From CAZSBG01 sp964605145 (GTDB taxonomy: Bacteria > Zhuqueibacterota > Zhuqueibacteria > Thermofontimicrobiales > Thermofontimicrobiaceae): DNA of 64,000 bases. This document shows, piece after piece, positions 1 through 7,488 of this stretch. A program made the translations under genes and the position numbers. Where the stretch lies: positions 36,391 to 100,390 of the forward strand of contig CAZSBG010000007.1 in assembly GCA_964605145.1 (NCBI GenBank), read 5' to 3'. The notes beneath the pieces were generated by a model, which did no database searches, was not told where the DNA came from, and saw nothing but the letters and a program-made list of their open reading frames with translations. Position 1 is the first letter of the stretch. Every line of letters begins with the position of its first letter.

Positions 1-1153
1 TTGCAGCAACAGCGATATCAGCGATTGTAGTATCTTCGGTTTCGCCGGACCGATGCGAAACAACGGCGGTGTACCCGGCTTTATGTGCCATTTCAATTGC
101 ATCCAGCGTCTCGGTTAACGTTCCAATCTGATTTACCTTAATCAGTATTGAATTGCAGATATCCTTTTCAATACCGGAAAGCAATCGTTTCGTATTGGTT
201 ACAAACAAGTCATCGCCGACCAACTGGATTTTGTCGCCCAGCTTTTCGGTCATAATTTTCCAGCCATCCCAGTCATCCTCAGCCATACCGTCTTCAATGG
301 AAACGATGGGATATTTTTCCACCAATTTGGCGTAATAATCCACCATTTCCGCCGGTGTGAGTTCTGCGTTTTCAGATTTAAGAATATATTTTTGTTTCGC
401 TGTATCAAAGAATTCGCTGGATGCAGGATCCAGTGAAAAGAAAATATCTTCACCCGGTTTATAGCCTGCTTTTTCGATAGCTTCCACAATAACCTGCAAG
501 GCTTCTTCGTTAGAATTCAAATTCGGGGCAAAACCGCCTTCATCGCCAACTGCGGTATTGTAACCTTTGCCTTTCAACACCGTTTTGAGTGAATGAAAAG
601 TTTCCGCACCCATTCGAAGTGCCTCGGCAAAATTGTTTGCCCCGGCCGGCATCACCATAAATTCCTGCAGATCCACATTATTATCAGCATGTGCACCGCC
701 ATTAATGATATTCATCATGGGGACTGGCAATGTGCGGGCATGGACACCGCCAATATACTGATAAAGCGGCAAGCCCAGTGCATTGGCAGCCGCCTTGGCA
801 ACAGCCATTGAAACGCCCAAAATTGCGTTGGCGCCCAATTTAGATTTATTGTCAGTGCCGTCCAATTCCAATAATATCTTATCGATCAAAATTTGTTCTG
901 TGGCATCTTCACCAATAATTTCATCTGCAATAATTTCATTGACATTTTCAACCGCTTTTGTCACGCCTTTACCCAAAAATCGTGATTTATCACCATCACG
1001 CATTTCAATGGCTTCATGTTCTCCGGTTGAGGCGCCCGAAGGAACCGCTGCTGTTCCGCCGGCACCGCATTCCAACACCACATCGACCTCAACTGTCGGA
1101 TTTCCTCTTGAATCAAGAATTTCACGTCCGAACACATCAACTATCGTCGTCAT
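1..1153 (-). CDS. eno: Enolase, C-terminus cut by window edge
   Basis: Phosphopyruvate hydratase, the glycolytic enzyme that interconverts 2-phosphoglycerate and phosphoenolpyruvate in the cytoplasm. The protein starts at an ATG at 1153 and reads off the left edge after about 384 residues, so roughly the last 40-45 residues of a normal enolase are missing. Family motifs are clear: ASTGEHEA near residue 40, GDEGGFAPN, SIEDGMAEDDW, VGDDLFVTN, LIKVNQIGTLTET and SHRSGETED. The Mg2+ ligands and catalytic Glu/Lys of the family lie in these motifs. The next gene on the same strand (1194..3473) ends only 40 bp upstream. Nothing looks abnormal. Function is certain by motif content. Confidence 0.97.
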   Translation of the reverse strand, partial: MTTIVDVFGREILDSRGNPTVEVDVVLECGAGGTAAVPSGASTGEHEAIEMRDGDKSRFLGKGVTKAVENVNEIIADEIIGEDATEQILIDKILLELDGTDNKSKLGANAILGVSMAVAKAAANALGLPLYQYIGGVHARTLPVPMMNIINGGAHADNNVDLQEFMVMPAGANNFAEALRMGAETFHSLKTVLKGKGYNTAVGDEGGFAPNLNSNEEALQVIVEAIEKAGYKPGEDIFFSLDPASSEFFDTAKQKYILKSENAELTPAEMVDYYAKLVEKYPIVSIEDGMAEDDWDGWKIMTEKLGDKIQLVGDDLFVTNTKRLLSGIEKDICNSILIKVNQIGTLTETLDAIEMAHKAGYTAVVSHRSGETEDTTIADIAVAA

Positions 1154-1193
1154 ACTTTTTTCTCCTTTGAAATTAGTTTACATAGTTACTACG

Positions 1194-3473
1194 TCAGATT
1201 ATATTATCTTTATCAAATAAGAATGCATATTCCTGGTCATCATAATATGAATAGACTTTTAAATTCAGCAATTTCTTCAATACCTTTAATCGATTACCAA
1301 GCGTGGCAACGCTTATTTCATAATAATTAGCGACTTCCTGCTGTGATGGTCTGTAAGGATTGATAGCGCAGGCCAAATATTCCAGCGCCGCGGCCCATGT
1401 TTCCAACTTTTTCATTGGTTTTAGATTGCCCTTACTCAGCATAACCGCTTCAGACCATAGGCGTGTTGCATAATCGATATAGTATTTATGATACTCATAA
1501 TCCGTCATGCTGGTGATCACTCGTTTTTCAATGTTGAGCAAATCATCCGTAAAATATTTCCGACTGGTTGAAATATTCAATTGTTTTCGCAGTGCATCCC
1601 AATCAAAATAATTGGTATAATAGGTCACAAATCCATTAAAGGCTGTCTGTAAATAATTGACATGCCTGATTTTTGTTTCCAAATCTGCCGACGTTATTTT
1701 TGGATCAAAAAATTTGCCAAAATCTGTTTTTGGCATTTTTTCGGCCAGCAATTGTAATTTTTGCAGACCTGAGAGATTTGCACTTTCGGGCAATAACAGT
1801 TCTTCACCTTCGAATCGTTCCCTGGGATGATCTTCATAGGGATTGTCGTCTTCAAATTCGTCGTCGTTATCCATACCGAACTGTCTTTCAAGCTCGGCAT
1901 ATAATTCTTCCTCGTCAAATTCTTCATCAAACTCCGCATCCTCATATTCATCATCTTCATCAAAATCCAAATCCATTATTAAACGACTTGTAAAACTATT
2001 CGTAACCATTCGAGATATAAACGGATGGAAATCTTCATCGAAATTATCCAGCGTTTCGGAAGCGACAATCGCCAATTCGGCCAACTTGTTCTTCCTGGCA
2101 ACGAAACTAATAAACGCAAAATCAGTCAATCGTTTTTTCAGAATCTTTAAAAATTCTTCAGTAAAAGCCTGTTTTATGACCTTGGCGACTAATTCCCGGA
2201 CTCTCCTGATATCAATTTTTGATAAAGGTCCGGAAACACTGTAAAGCGCTTCATTGTAGTCATCCAGCAGGGGATCTATAAATTCAGGCTCAAGCAGCCA
2301 GCTTTGCTGTATTTCACGATGATTGAATAACGATTCGGTCTTGTAAACGAGGTCGTCCTTGTGTTGAAGTGTTTTTTCGCGAAATTGTTGAAATGAATCA
2401 GCCAGTTTCTCGCCAGGGCCATCATCATAACTCACATCATCAATAATTCGTCGAAACGCCAGGTATTCCAGCGGCAAGGCACGCTGCAATTTCACGGTTA
2501 ATTCTTCAGCCTCTTTCACTTTATCAATTAAAATGTCTGCCGGCACTTCGACGATGAAAAATCCGGGTTCAAGTTTGAACTGATTTACAAATTCTCTAAA
2601 TTCTTGTTTCGATTGAATAACACCAAACGAATCTTTGATGCCCAGTTCTGTGTTGGCGACAACATCAATACAAAATATTTCAGCATTTTTATCGGAAGCG
2701 GCAAATAAACATATACTGCTGCCAATCCCGTCAACAGAAGTCATATACGCTTTGTAAAATTTGAAGGCAGGTTCGTCAGTCGCCTGAGTTTGAGACACGT
2801 ATTTGCCCAATTGAAAAATTCCCTGTTGAGCAGCGGTCTGAACCTGTTTGGATTTCGTGCGGCGAATAATTCTCTTTAGGATAGAAAACGCGCGCTGATG
2901 ATGGCTATTTACAAGAATTTCGATAATTTTCAACTTGAGTTCATCATCCACCACGTCACTCAGAGGATCGGCGATGTTGAGCACCCGCTTATCCGCAGAA
3001 TGATATGACAGATCATCCAGGCTTGCAATTTGACCATCGCGGTTGACCTGATGAAAATCTTCCAACAATTTTTGAATGAAAAACGGATTTTCTGAATTGT
3101 CCAACAAGTTTTCCAAAACCTGTCGCCCCAATTCGGCCGGATCTTTCAGGTTTTTTAAAAATTGCTCAAAATCTATTTCGCCGCCCAATCGCTGAATGGT
3201 TGTTGAGACAATCAATTTCATTTCATCGGTCATATTTGGGTCTTTTATCATATTCATTAATTTATTAACAGACTCTTTTGCCTCAATATCACCCAACAGA
3301 TATAGCAGGAACTTTGCCCGATCATCATTTTTCTTTTCAATGAGATTAAATACCAATCTGGATACATTGGATTTATTTTTCTTTAATTGATCCAGAATAT
3401 CATTATATTCATACTCATTTAGTTTTTCAGAGTATAATTTTTCAATTATTTTTAGTAATTTTGATTCATTCAT
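1194..3473 (-). CDS. Large acidic protein of unknown function with HTH-like C-terminus
   Basis: A 759-residue cytoplasmic protein I cannot assign to a named family. The open frame extends to 3554, but the natural start is the ATG at 3473 (MNESKLL); the extra 27 residues would overlap the upstream gene. The N-terminal part (about 1-230) is helical with short HEAT-like repeats. A very acidic stretch lies at about 520-580, rich in Asp/Glu runs. The C-terminal 60 residues read TWAAALEYLACAIN, then RPSQQEVANYYEIS, then a helix. This resembles the second half of a TFIIB/cyclin-like or DUF6398-type helix-turn-helix. That is a pattern match by eye. No signal peptide or membrane segment. It is probably cotranscribed with the downstream enolase (40 bp gap). 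Confidence 0.85.
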   Translation of the reverse strand: MNESKLLKIIEKLYSEKLNEYEYNDILDQLKKNKSNVSRLVFNLIEKKNDDRAKFLLYLLGDIEAKESVNKLMNMIKDPNMTDEMKLIVSTTIQRLGGEIDFEQFLKNLKDPAELGRQVLENLLDNSENPFFIQKLLEDFHQVNRDGQIASLDDLSYHSADKRVLNIADPLSDVVDDELKLKIIEILVNSHHQRAFSILKRIIRRTKSKQVQTAAQQGIFQLGKYVSQTQATDEPAFKFYKAYMTSVDGIGSSICLFAASDKNAEIFCIDVVANTELGIKDSFGVIQSKQEFREFVNQFKLEPGFFIVEVPADILIDKVKEAEELTVKLQRALPLEYLAFRRIIDDVSYDDGPGEKLADSFQQFREKTLQHKDDLVYKTESLFNHREIQQSWLLEPEFIDPLLDDYNEALYSVSGPLSKIDIRRVRELVAKVIKQAFTEEFLKILKKRLTDFAFISFVARKNKLAELAIVASETLDNFDEDFHPFISRMVTNSFTSRLIMDLDFDEDDEYEDAEFDEEFDEEELYAELERQFGMDNDDEFEDDNPYEDHPRERFEGEELLLPESANLSGLQKLQLLAEKMPKTDFGKFFDPKITSADLETKIRHVNYLQTAFNGFVTYYTNYFDWDALRKQLNISTSRKYFTDDLLNIEKRVITSMTDYEYHKYYIDYATRLWSEAVMLSKGNLKPMKKLETWAAALEYLACAINPYRPSQQEVANYYEISVATLGNRLKVLKKLLNLKVYSYYDDQEYAFLFDKDNII

Positions 3474-3499
3474 AATTAACCCAATTAAATGAATATTTA

Positions 3500-4996
3500 T
3501 TATTTGAAATACAAGTAGGCCAACGCCGCAGTAATTGCTCCACTCAATGAACACACAGCATTAACCACATCATTGTCAAAACTTTGAAAGCCGGATACGC
3601 GACGCGTTTCAAAGGTTTCGCAATGAGTCTTTTTTTCAGTTATTTTACCACAGTTCGGACACTGGTATTGCGCCTGAACTGTCGCTCCGAGAACACTGTC
3701 CACAAGACTTCCGACCAGGCCGGATAAAACGACGGTAAAAAAAACTGGAGCCGCCTTCTCCAAATGATGATATCTCGCAGTAGCCAGGCTTCCCAGAAAA
3801 ACAATGACAAAACTTCCGCCAAGAGCGCCGCTCAATCCCAGCATTGATACGCCTCCGGAGGTGCCGGGCGCGACTGCCTGAAAATTCAAAATGTTTCGGG
3901 GTGATTTCTTTGAAAAAACACCAATTTCTGTTGCCCATGTATCGGCTGTAACAGCAGCGACAGCGCCAATAAATGCAAAATACCAGACGTCATTGGGGAA
4001 ATAATTCCAGAGAAGAACAATAGTTCCGGCAATCCCCCCATTGGCCAACACCTGGCCGATATCACGTCTTCCACCTTTTTGAAATGTATCTGCAAATTTT
4101 TGCTTCCACTTCTTGCCCGTCTTTGAAAGCACACTCGAAAGCAAAAAGAACAATAAAATGGGCAGGCTGAATTCCCAATTGCCGGTACCAAACACGACAA
4201 CCCCCAACAAAAATGTCGATACAGCTCCGCTGCCGGACAAAAAACGCATTCGCAGAGAAATCCCGGCAATAAGCATGGCGAACAGGAGACCATACGTGAA
4301 TATTAAATTCTGACTCAAACCATGGGTAAGCACAAAGTGCAGGCTAAATGCAGTACCCAGGGGCACGGTTAAATTATCCGAACCTTTATAAGAAATCGAC
4401 TCGCAGCCTGTAGCCACTATCGAAACAATGGTCGCAAGCCACAAAATTTCCGTGATACTTAATGTCTGATACGTCGCAGTATCAAAAAAGATCAGCCCAA
4501 TGGCAATAATAATAAATGTTGTCGCCCACATTGCCAGCGATCCCTGCATGGATTTCACTTCACCTGAGACCCGATACAGAACCGGCCTTTTGATATTCTC
4601 CCCCACGATGGCTGCAACAGCATCAGAAATGGCCATCACCAGCATGGAAATCACCAGGATTACTTTATGCTGATTCCATAATAATAGTGTCAATATAAAA
4701 AATGAAACCGGGTAAAATACAGTTCCATAACTAATACGCGATGTCGCATGCATGCCCGGCATCCACTTATTTTTAATGCTGATATAATCTAAAAAGCTAA
4801 AAATTCCGGAAATTAATAATAATGGGTAATAGGTTTCGAGCAAAAAAGGTGTCAGTGCGATGAGTATGCCGGTTATAATGTGAACAAATTTTCTTGTCGT
4901 CCTAATCTTAAAATTCAATTTCCTTCTTAACAACTCTGAAAATCCAATCACCAAAAGAAGCCCAACAAATAAAACTCCAGTCCAAATCCAATCCAT
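3500..4996 (-). CDS. Fused phytol/dolichol kinase-like and DUF92 (Vte6-like) membrane protein
   Basis: A 498-residue polytopic membrane protein. Residues 1-210 resemble CTP-dependent phytol/dolichol kinases (Vte5/SEC59 type), with the early RRK...RKFVHI motif and several membrane segments. Residues about 240-498 form a DUF92 domain with the signature stretch FQKGGRRDIGQVLANGG, ADTWATEIG and APGTSGGVS, and a CPNCGK motif near the C-terminus. In plants Vte5 phosphorylates phytol and the DUF92 protein Vte6 phosphorylates phytyl-phosphate. A fusion would therefore carry both steps from isoprenoid alcohol to diphosphate. The substrate here is unknown. The gene lies 26 bp before the next start on the same strand, suggesting an operon with 1194..3473 and eno. 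Confidence 0.88.
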   Translation of the reverse strand: MDWIWTGVLFVGLLLVIGFSELLRRKLNFKIRTTRKFVHIITGILIALTPFLLETYYPLLLISGIFSFLDYISIKNKWMPGMHATSRISYGTVFYPVSFFILTLLLWNQHKVILVISMLVMAISDAVAAIVGENIKRPVLYRVSGEVKSMQGSLAMWATTFIIIAIGLIFFDTATYQTLSITEILWLATIVSIVATGCESISYKGSDNLTVPLGTAFSLHFVLTHGLSQNLIFTYGLLFAMLIAGISLRMRFLSGSGAVSTFLLGVVVFGTGNWEFSLPILLFFLLSSVLSKTGKKWKQKFADTFQKGGRRDIGQVLANGGIAGTIVLLWNYFPNDVWYFAFIGAVAAVTADTWATEIGVFSKKSPRNILNFQAVAPGTSGGVSMLGLSGALGGSFVIVFLGSLATARYHHLEKAAPVFFTVVLSGLVGSLVDSVLGATVQAQYQCPNCGKITEKKTHCETFETRRVSGFQSFDNDVVNAVCSLSGAITAALAYLYFK

Positions 4997-5144
4997 TCCA
5001 CTCTAACATTCAAATTTATTATTGATTTTAAGTCATTTTTTTGTTATAATATTTAAGCATTTTTTCATTTAAAGTCAATAAATATTTATCATTTTTTCCA
5101 GACATGAAAGGCTGATGCCAGCGAATCAGCCTATTGTGCAAAAG

Positions 5145-5471
5145 TTATCCACATTCACAAATGGAGCAGACCAGCATTATAGTTATGATCGATATATTTA
5201 CTATTTTGTAAAATGTTAAATAAATATTAAACATTACAGTTACCTAAAACAGGAAAAACATTCATTGCGCAGACCCCATCATTCTATTTTATCTATTCAA
5301 CTGTTATTATTATACTTGAAAGTTTTCAAAAAACCTCAGCACTAAATATGGCAATGTCTTTTTTGTAACAAACTACATATTGAACTAATACATTGATCAG
5401 TATTTTCAATGTTCGGAATCTTATATTTATTGAACCAAACCGGTTATCCACTTATAAACAAGTTATCCACA
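5145..5471. other. DnaA-box cluster in AT-rich gap; candidate replication origin
   Basis: Within the 980-bp gene-free stretch 4997..5976, TTATCCACA occurs at 5145-5153 and again at 5463-5471. TTATCCACT lies at 5444-5452 and the looser TTATAAACA at 5452-5460. TTATCCACA is the classic DnaA box. The 290 bp between the outer boxes is AT-rich with runs suitable for unwinding (5201-5240, 5281-5320). The genes to the left run leftward and the first two to the right run rightward, as expected around an origin, although later genes do not keep this pattern. No dnaA, dnaN or gyrB is in the window. This is a candidate only. Confidence 0.45.
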
Positions 5472-5571
5472 TAACCACAAGATGTAGTTATTTACTAATT
5501 GAAACATACTAACCGGCTTTTTTATGGGCTTTTAGCAATTTTTGGGAAAAATCAAATATTGTTTTTTTTCA

Positions 5572-5793
5572 CTACCTGACACTTTTAAGATTATGTTCGG
5601 TAGTGCTGTCATTCCCGTACCACAGGCATTCCCTTCGGTCACATGTTTTAAGCGGGAATCTCCTGAAATTTTTAAAATGGATGCCCGATAAAAGCCCAGT
5701 CTGTCATCCTTTATAAATTTAATGGAAGCTGGACATGGCATTCGGGCATGACAATTGGATCAAAAATGTCATTTTGGAAAAAGTGTCCGGTAG
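5572..5793. repeat. Dispersed inverted-repeat (MITE-like) element, family A, copy 1
   Basis: A 222-bp element bounded by 15-bp terminal inverted repeats: CTACCTGACACTTTT on the left and the complement of CTACCGGACACTTTT on the right (14/15 matching). Just inside are a second inverted pair, TGTCATTCCCG on the left and GGGCATGACA on the right, and a CCCG/CGGGAATC hairpin. The same arrangement recurs at 19357..19645. It encodes no protein; short frames crossing it are fortuitous. The size, TIRs and second copy suggest a non-autonomous transposable element mobilised by a transposase elsewhere in the genome. Confidence 0.8.
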
Positions 5794-5976
5794 CAAGTTT
5801 TTTTTTAATTTAAAACAGAAAAATAGAAAATCTTTGATGATAATAATTAAATCACAGATACAGCAATATAGCACTACGATGGGTGTTCACTGTGATGTTG
5901 ACGAACAGCAAGCAATATGTGTCTTCCAAATCAATTTGAAAATAGCATCTGATTATTAAACCTGCGGGGTGGCTTC

Positions 5977-6705
5977 ATGAATAAGAAACTGCTGCTTTTG
6001 ATTATCGACGGGAATGAGCGTTCTGACCATTTAAAAGAAGGTCTTGAAGCAAATGACTTTGAAGTTATTTCAGCAAAGGATGGCCAACAAGGATTCGAAC
6101 TTGCCAGAAAAACCGAGCCCAATTTAATTCTTGCGGCAATGCAACTGCAACATTTGGATGGAATTGATTTGTGTTACATGATTCGGCAAAATACGAGTTT
6201 GTCGGCGACGCCATACATACTGATAAGCGAAAATATTGGACCGGAGGAACGGATAAATGCGTTCCGAAGCGGCGTCGATTCCATTGTCCCAAAATCGATT
6301 TCCATTCGGGAGCTAAGCACTCGCATCGAAACATTGATCAAACGATTCGAGTTGGTCAACAATGTCATTCTGCAACCAAACCAGTCCATAATCGGCACAT
6401 TGGCAGATTTCCGGCTCGTTGAAATTCTTCAAATGCTGACTATGAATGTAAAATCCGGCATGCTGACCATTTACCATCAAAGCCAGCGAGGACAAATCGC
6501 GATTTTTGAAGGCAAGTTAACCTGGGCCAAATTAGAGCCCCATCAAGGTGAAGAGGCTGTCCAAAAAATGGTTTTTTGGAAAGAAGGCGTTTTTGTTTTT
6601 GAAAAAGATTTAATCCAGTCAGATACGAATATTACGAAACCAACCATGCAGCTCATTCTGGATTGCTGCCAGCTCATAGATGAAACAACGCTCAAAACGC
6701 AATAA
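5977..6705 (+). CDS. Degenerate receiver domain with PATAN (DUF4388) domain
   Basis: A 242-residue two-domain cytoplasmic protein. Residues 5-120 have the receiver fold, but the phospho-acceptor position is lost: the usual LLD(x)MMP reads LAAMQLQ, with Ala at about residue 54, and only one of the two early acidic residues remains (IIDGNE). The conserved Lys (VPKS) is present. Residues about 140-235 match the PATAN/DUF4388 domain (IGTLADFRLVEILQML...GQIAIFEG), found in bacterial signalling and motility proteins. A GGGGTGG ribosome-binding site precedes the ATG. It probably acts as a phosphorylation-independent adaptor. It stands alone before the sigma-54-linked pilin-like gene at 7001. Confidence 0.88.
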   Translation: MNKKLLLLIIDGNERSDHLKEGLEANDFEVISAKDGQQGFELARKTEPNLILAAMQLQHLDGIDLCYMIRQNTSLSATPYILISENIGPEERINAFRSGVDSIVPKSISIRELSTRIETLIKRFELVNNVILQPNQSIIGTLADFRLVEILQMLTMNVKSGMLTIYHQSQRGQIAIFEGKLTWAKLEPHQGEEAVQKMVFWKEGVFVFEKDLIQSDTNITKPTMQLILDCCQLIDETTLKTQ

Positions 6706-6925
6706 TCCTGTAATTGAATGAGTCACCTTTCCCAGTTTTGAAACAGATTTCACTTGATCTCCAAAATAAGTGGATTCGCTAAAAATTCCGCGCACAATTA
6801 TATTTATGCATAAGTCCATCCATTTCAATATATTAATTTAACTAACATTATCCATTATTTTAATTTCATTCTATTTAAATCTATTTTTATTAAATTTTTC
6901 AACATCCGGTTCGATGTATTAGATA

Positions 6926-6941
6926 TGGCATATTAATTGCA
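6926..6941 (+). promoter_or_regulatory. Sigma-54 promoter for pilin-like gene
   Basis: TGGCAT, five bases, TTGCA: the -24 and -12 elements of a sigma-54 promoter with exact GG-N10-GC spacing. It lies about 60 bp upstream of the pilin-like gene start (7001/7004). Pilin genes are often sigma-54 dependent. Position and spacing support this, but no transcript data exist here. Confidence 0.65.
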
Positions 6942-7000
6942 TTTTCAGTCGGTGAAATAAAAAACCTGTAACTACTATTTCAGATAAATGAGGTGCTGAC

Positions 7001-7351
7001 GTGATGAAGAGAAGTAAATTTTTGGTTTTAAAATTAAGTATTACCCTCCTGGCTATTGCGCTGTTTTCCGCGACAGCTATTCCGAAATACTTTGATTTGA
7101 GTCGACAGAATGAGGCCAACCAGTGTCGGGCCAATCAGATCATTGTGGAAACTGCCCTTGCAGTGGCCTACGCGGAGAGTCTTTCCATGGGCGTTAAACA
7201 TTATCCTGAAAAATTGACTTCGAATATGTTCGAAAATGGTCGCATCCCCACGTGTCCCATCGATGGTGAGCCCATTCAATTCGATGCAGAAACAGGCGTG
7301 GCGTATTGTCCACATCATGCGCCCGATCATTCGAGAGAGCTGGTGAAATAA
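7001..7351 (+). CDS. Short pilin/pseudopilin-like protein
   Basis: A 116-residue protein (GTG at 7001; ATG at 7004 is equally plausible, with GAGGTG upstream). It has one N-terminal hydrophobic segment (LSITLLAIALFSATAIP), then the pseudopilin-like pattern YFDLSRQNEANQCRANQ, an aromatic/Gly helix, YPEKLT, MFENGRIPTCP and VAYCPHH. The C-terminal half with paired Cys (TCP...YCP) is typical of small prepilin-like proteins. The canonical processing motif (G before F-T-L-x-E) is absent, so cleavage by prepilin peptidase is uncertain. It has its own sigma-54 promoter and faces the convergent NtrC-like gene. It may be a substrate or ancillary subunit of the pilus machinery encoded elsewhere in the window. 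Confidence 0.8.
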   Translation: MMKRSKFLVLKLSITLLAIALFSATAIPKYFDLSRQNEANQCRANQIIVETALAVAYAESLSMGVKHYPEKLTSNMFENGRIPTCPIDGEPIQFDAETGVAYCPHHAPDHSRELVK

Positions 7352-7488
7352 ATGTTTTTAAGATAATGATTGCTGTATCAGGTGGGATATTAACAACATC
7401 TTGGAAAAGCCGCTTCACGGATGAAAGTAATAGACCGCTTCGAATGCAGTCCGCAGAAAATATATCCCCCTCAAATATATTTTTACCT

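Noticed and set aside
1843..2244. Ser-rich plus-strand frame
   Set aside because: It is the antisense reading of the Asp/Glu-rich stretch of 1194..3473. The same applies to a Ser-rich frame at 51034..51321, opposite the acidic insert of the PilM-PilN gene.
5735..5959. 74-codon frame starting inside mobile element A copy 1
   Set aside because: Composition is low-complexity, it begins within a non-coding element and has no ribosome-binding site.
7457..7486. AT-only hairpin between convergent genes 7001..7351 and 7489..8886
   Set aside because: AAAATATAT/ATATATTTT could be a weak bidirectional terminator, but an all-AT stem in AT-rich DNA is too likely by chance.
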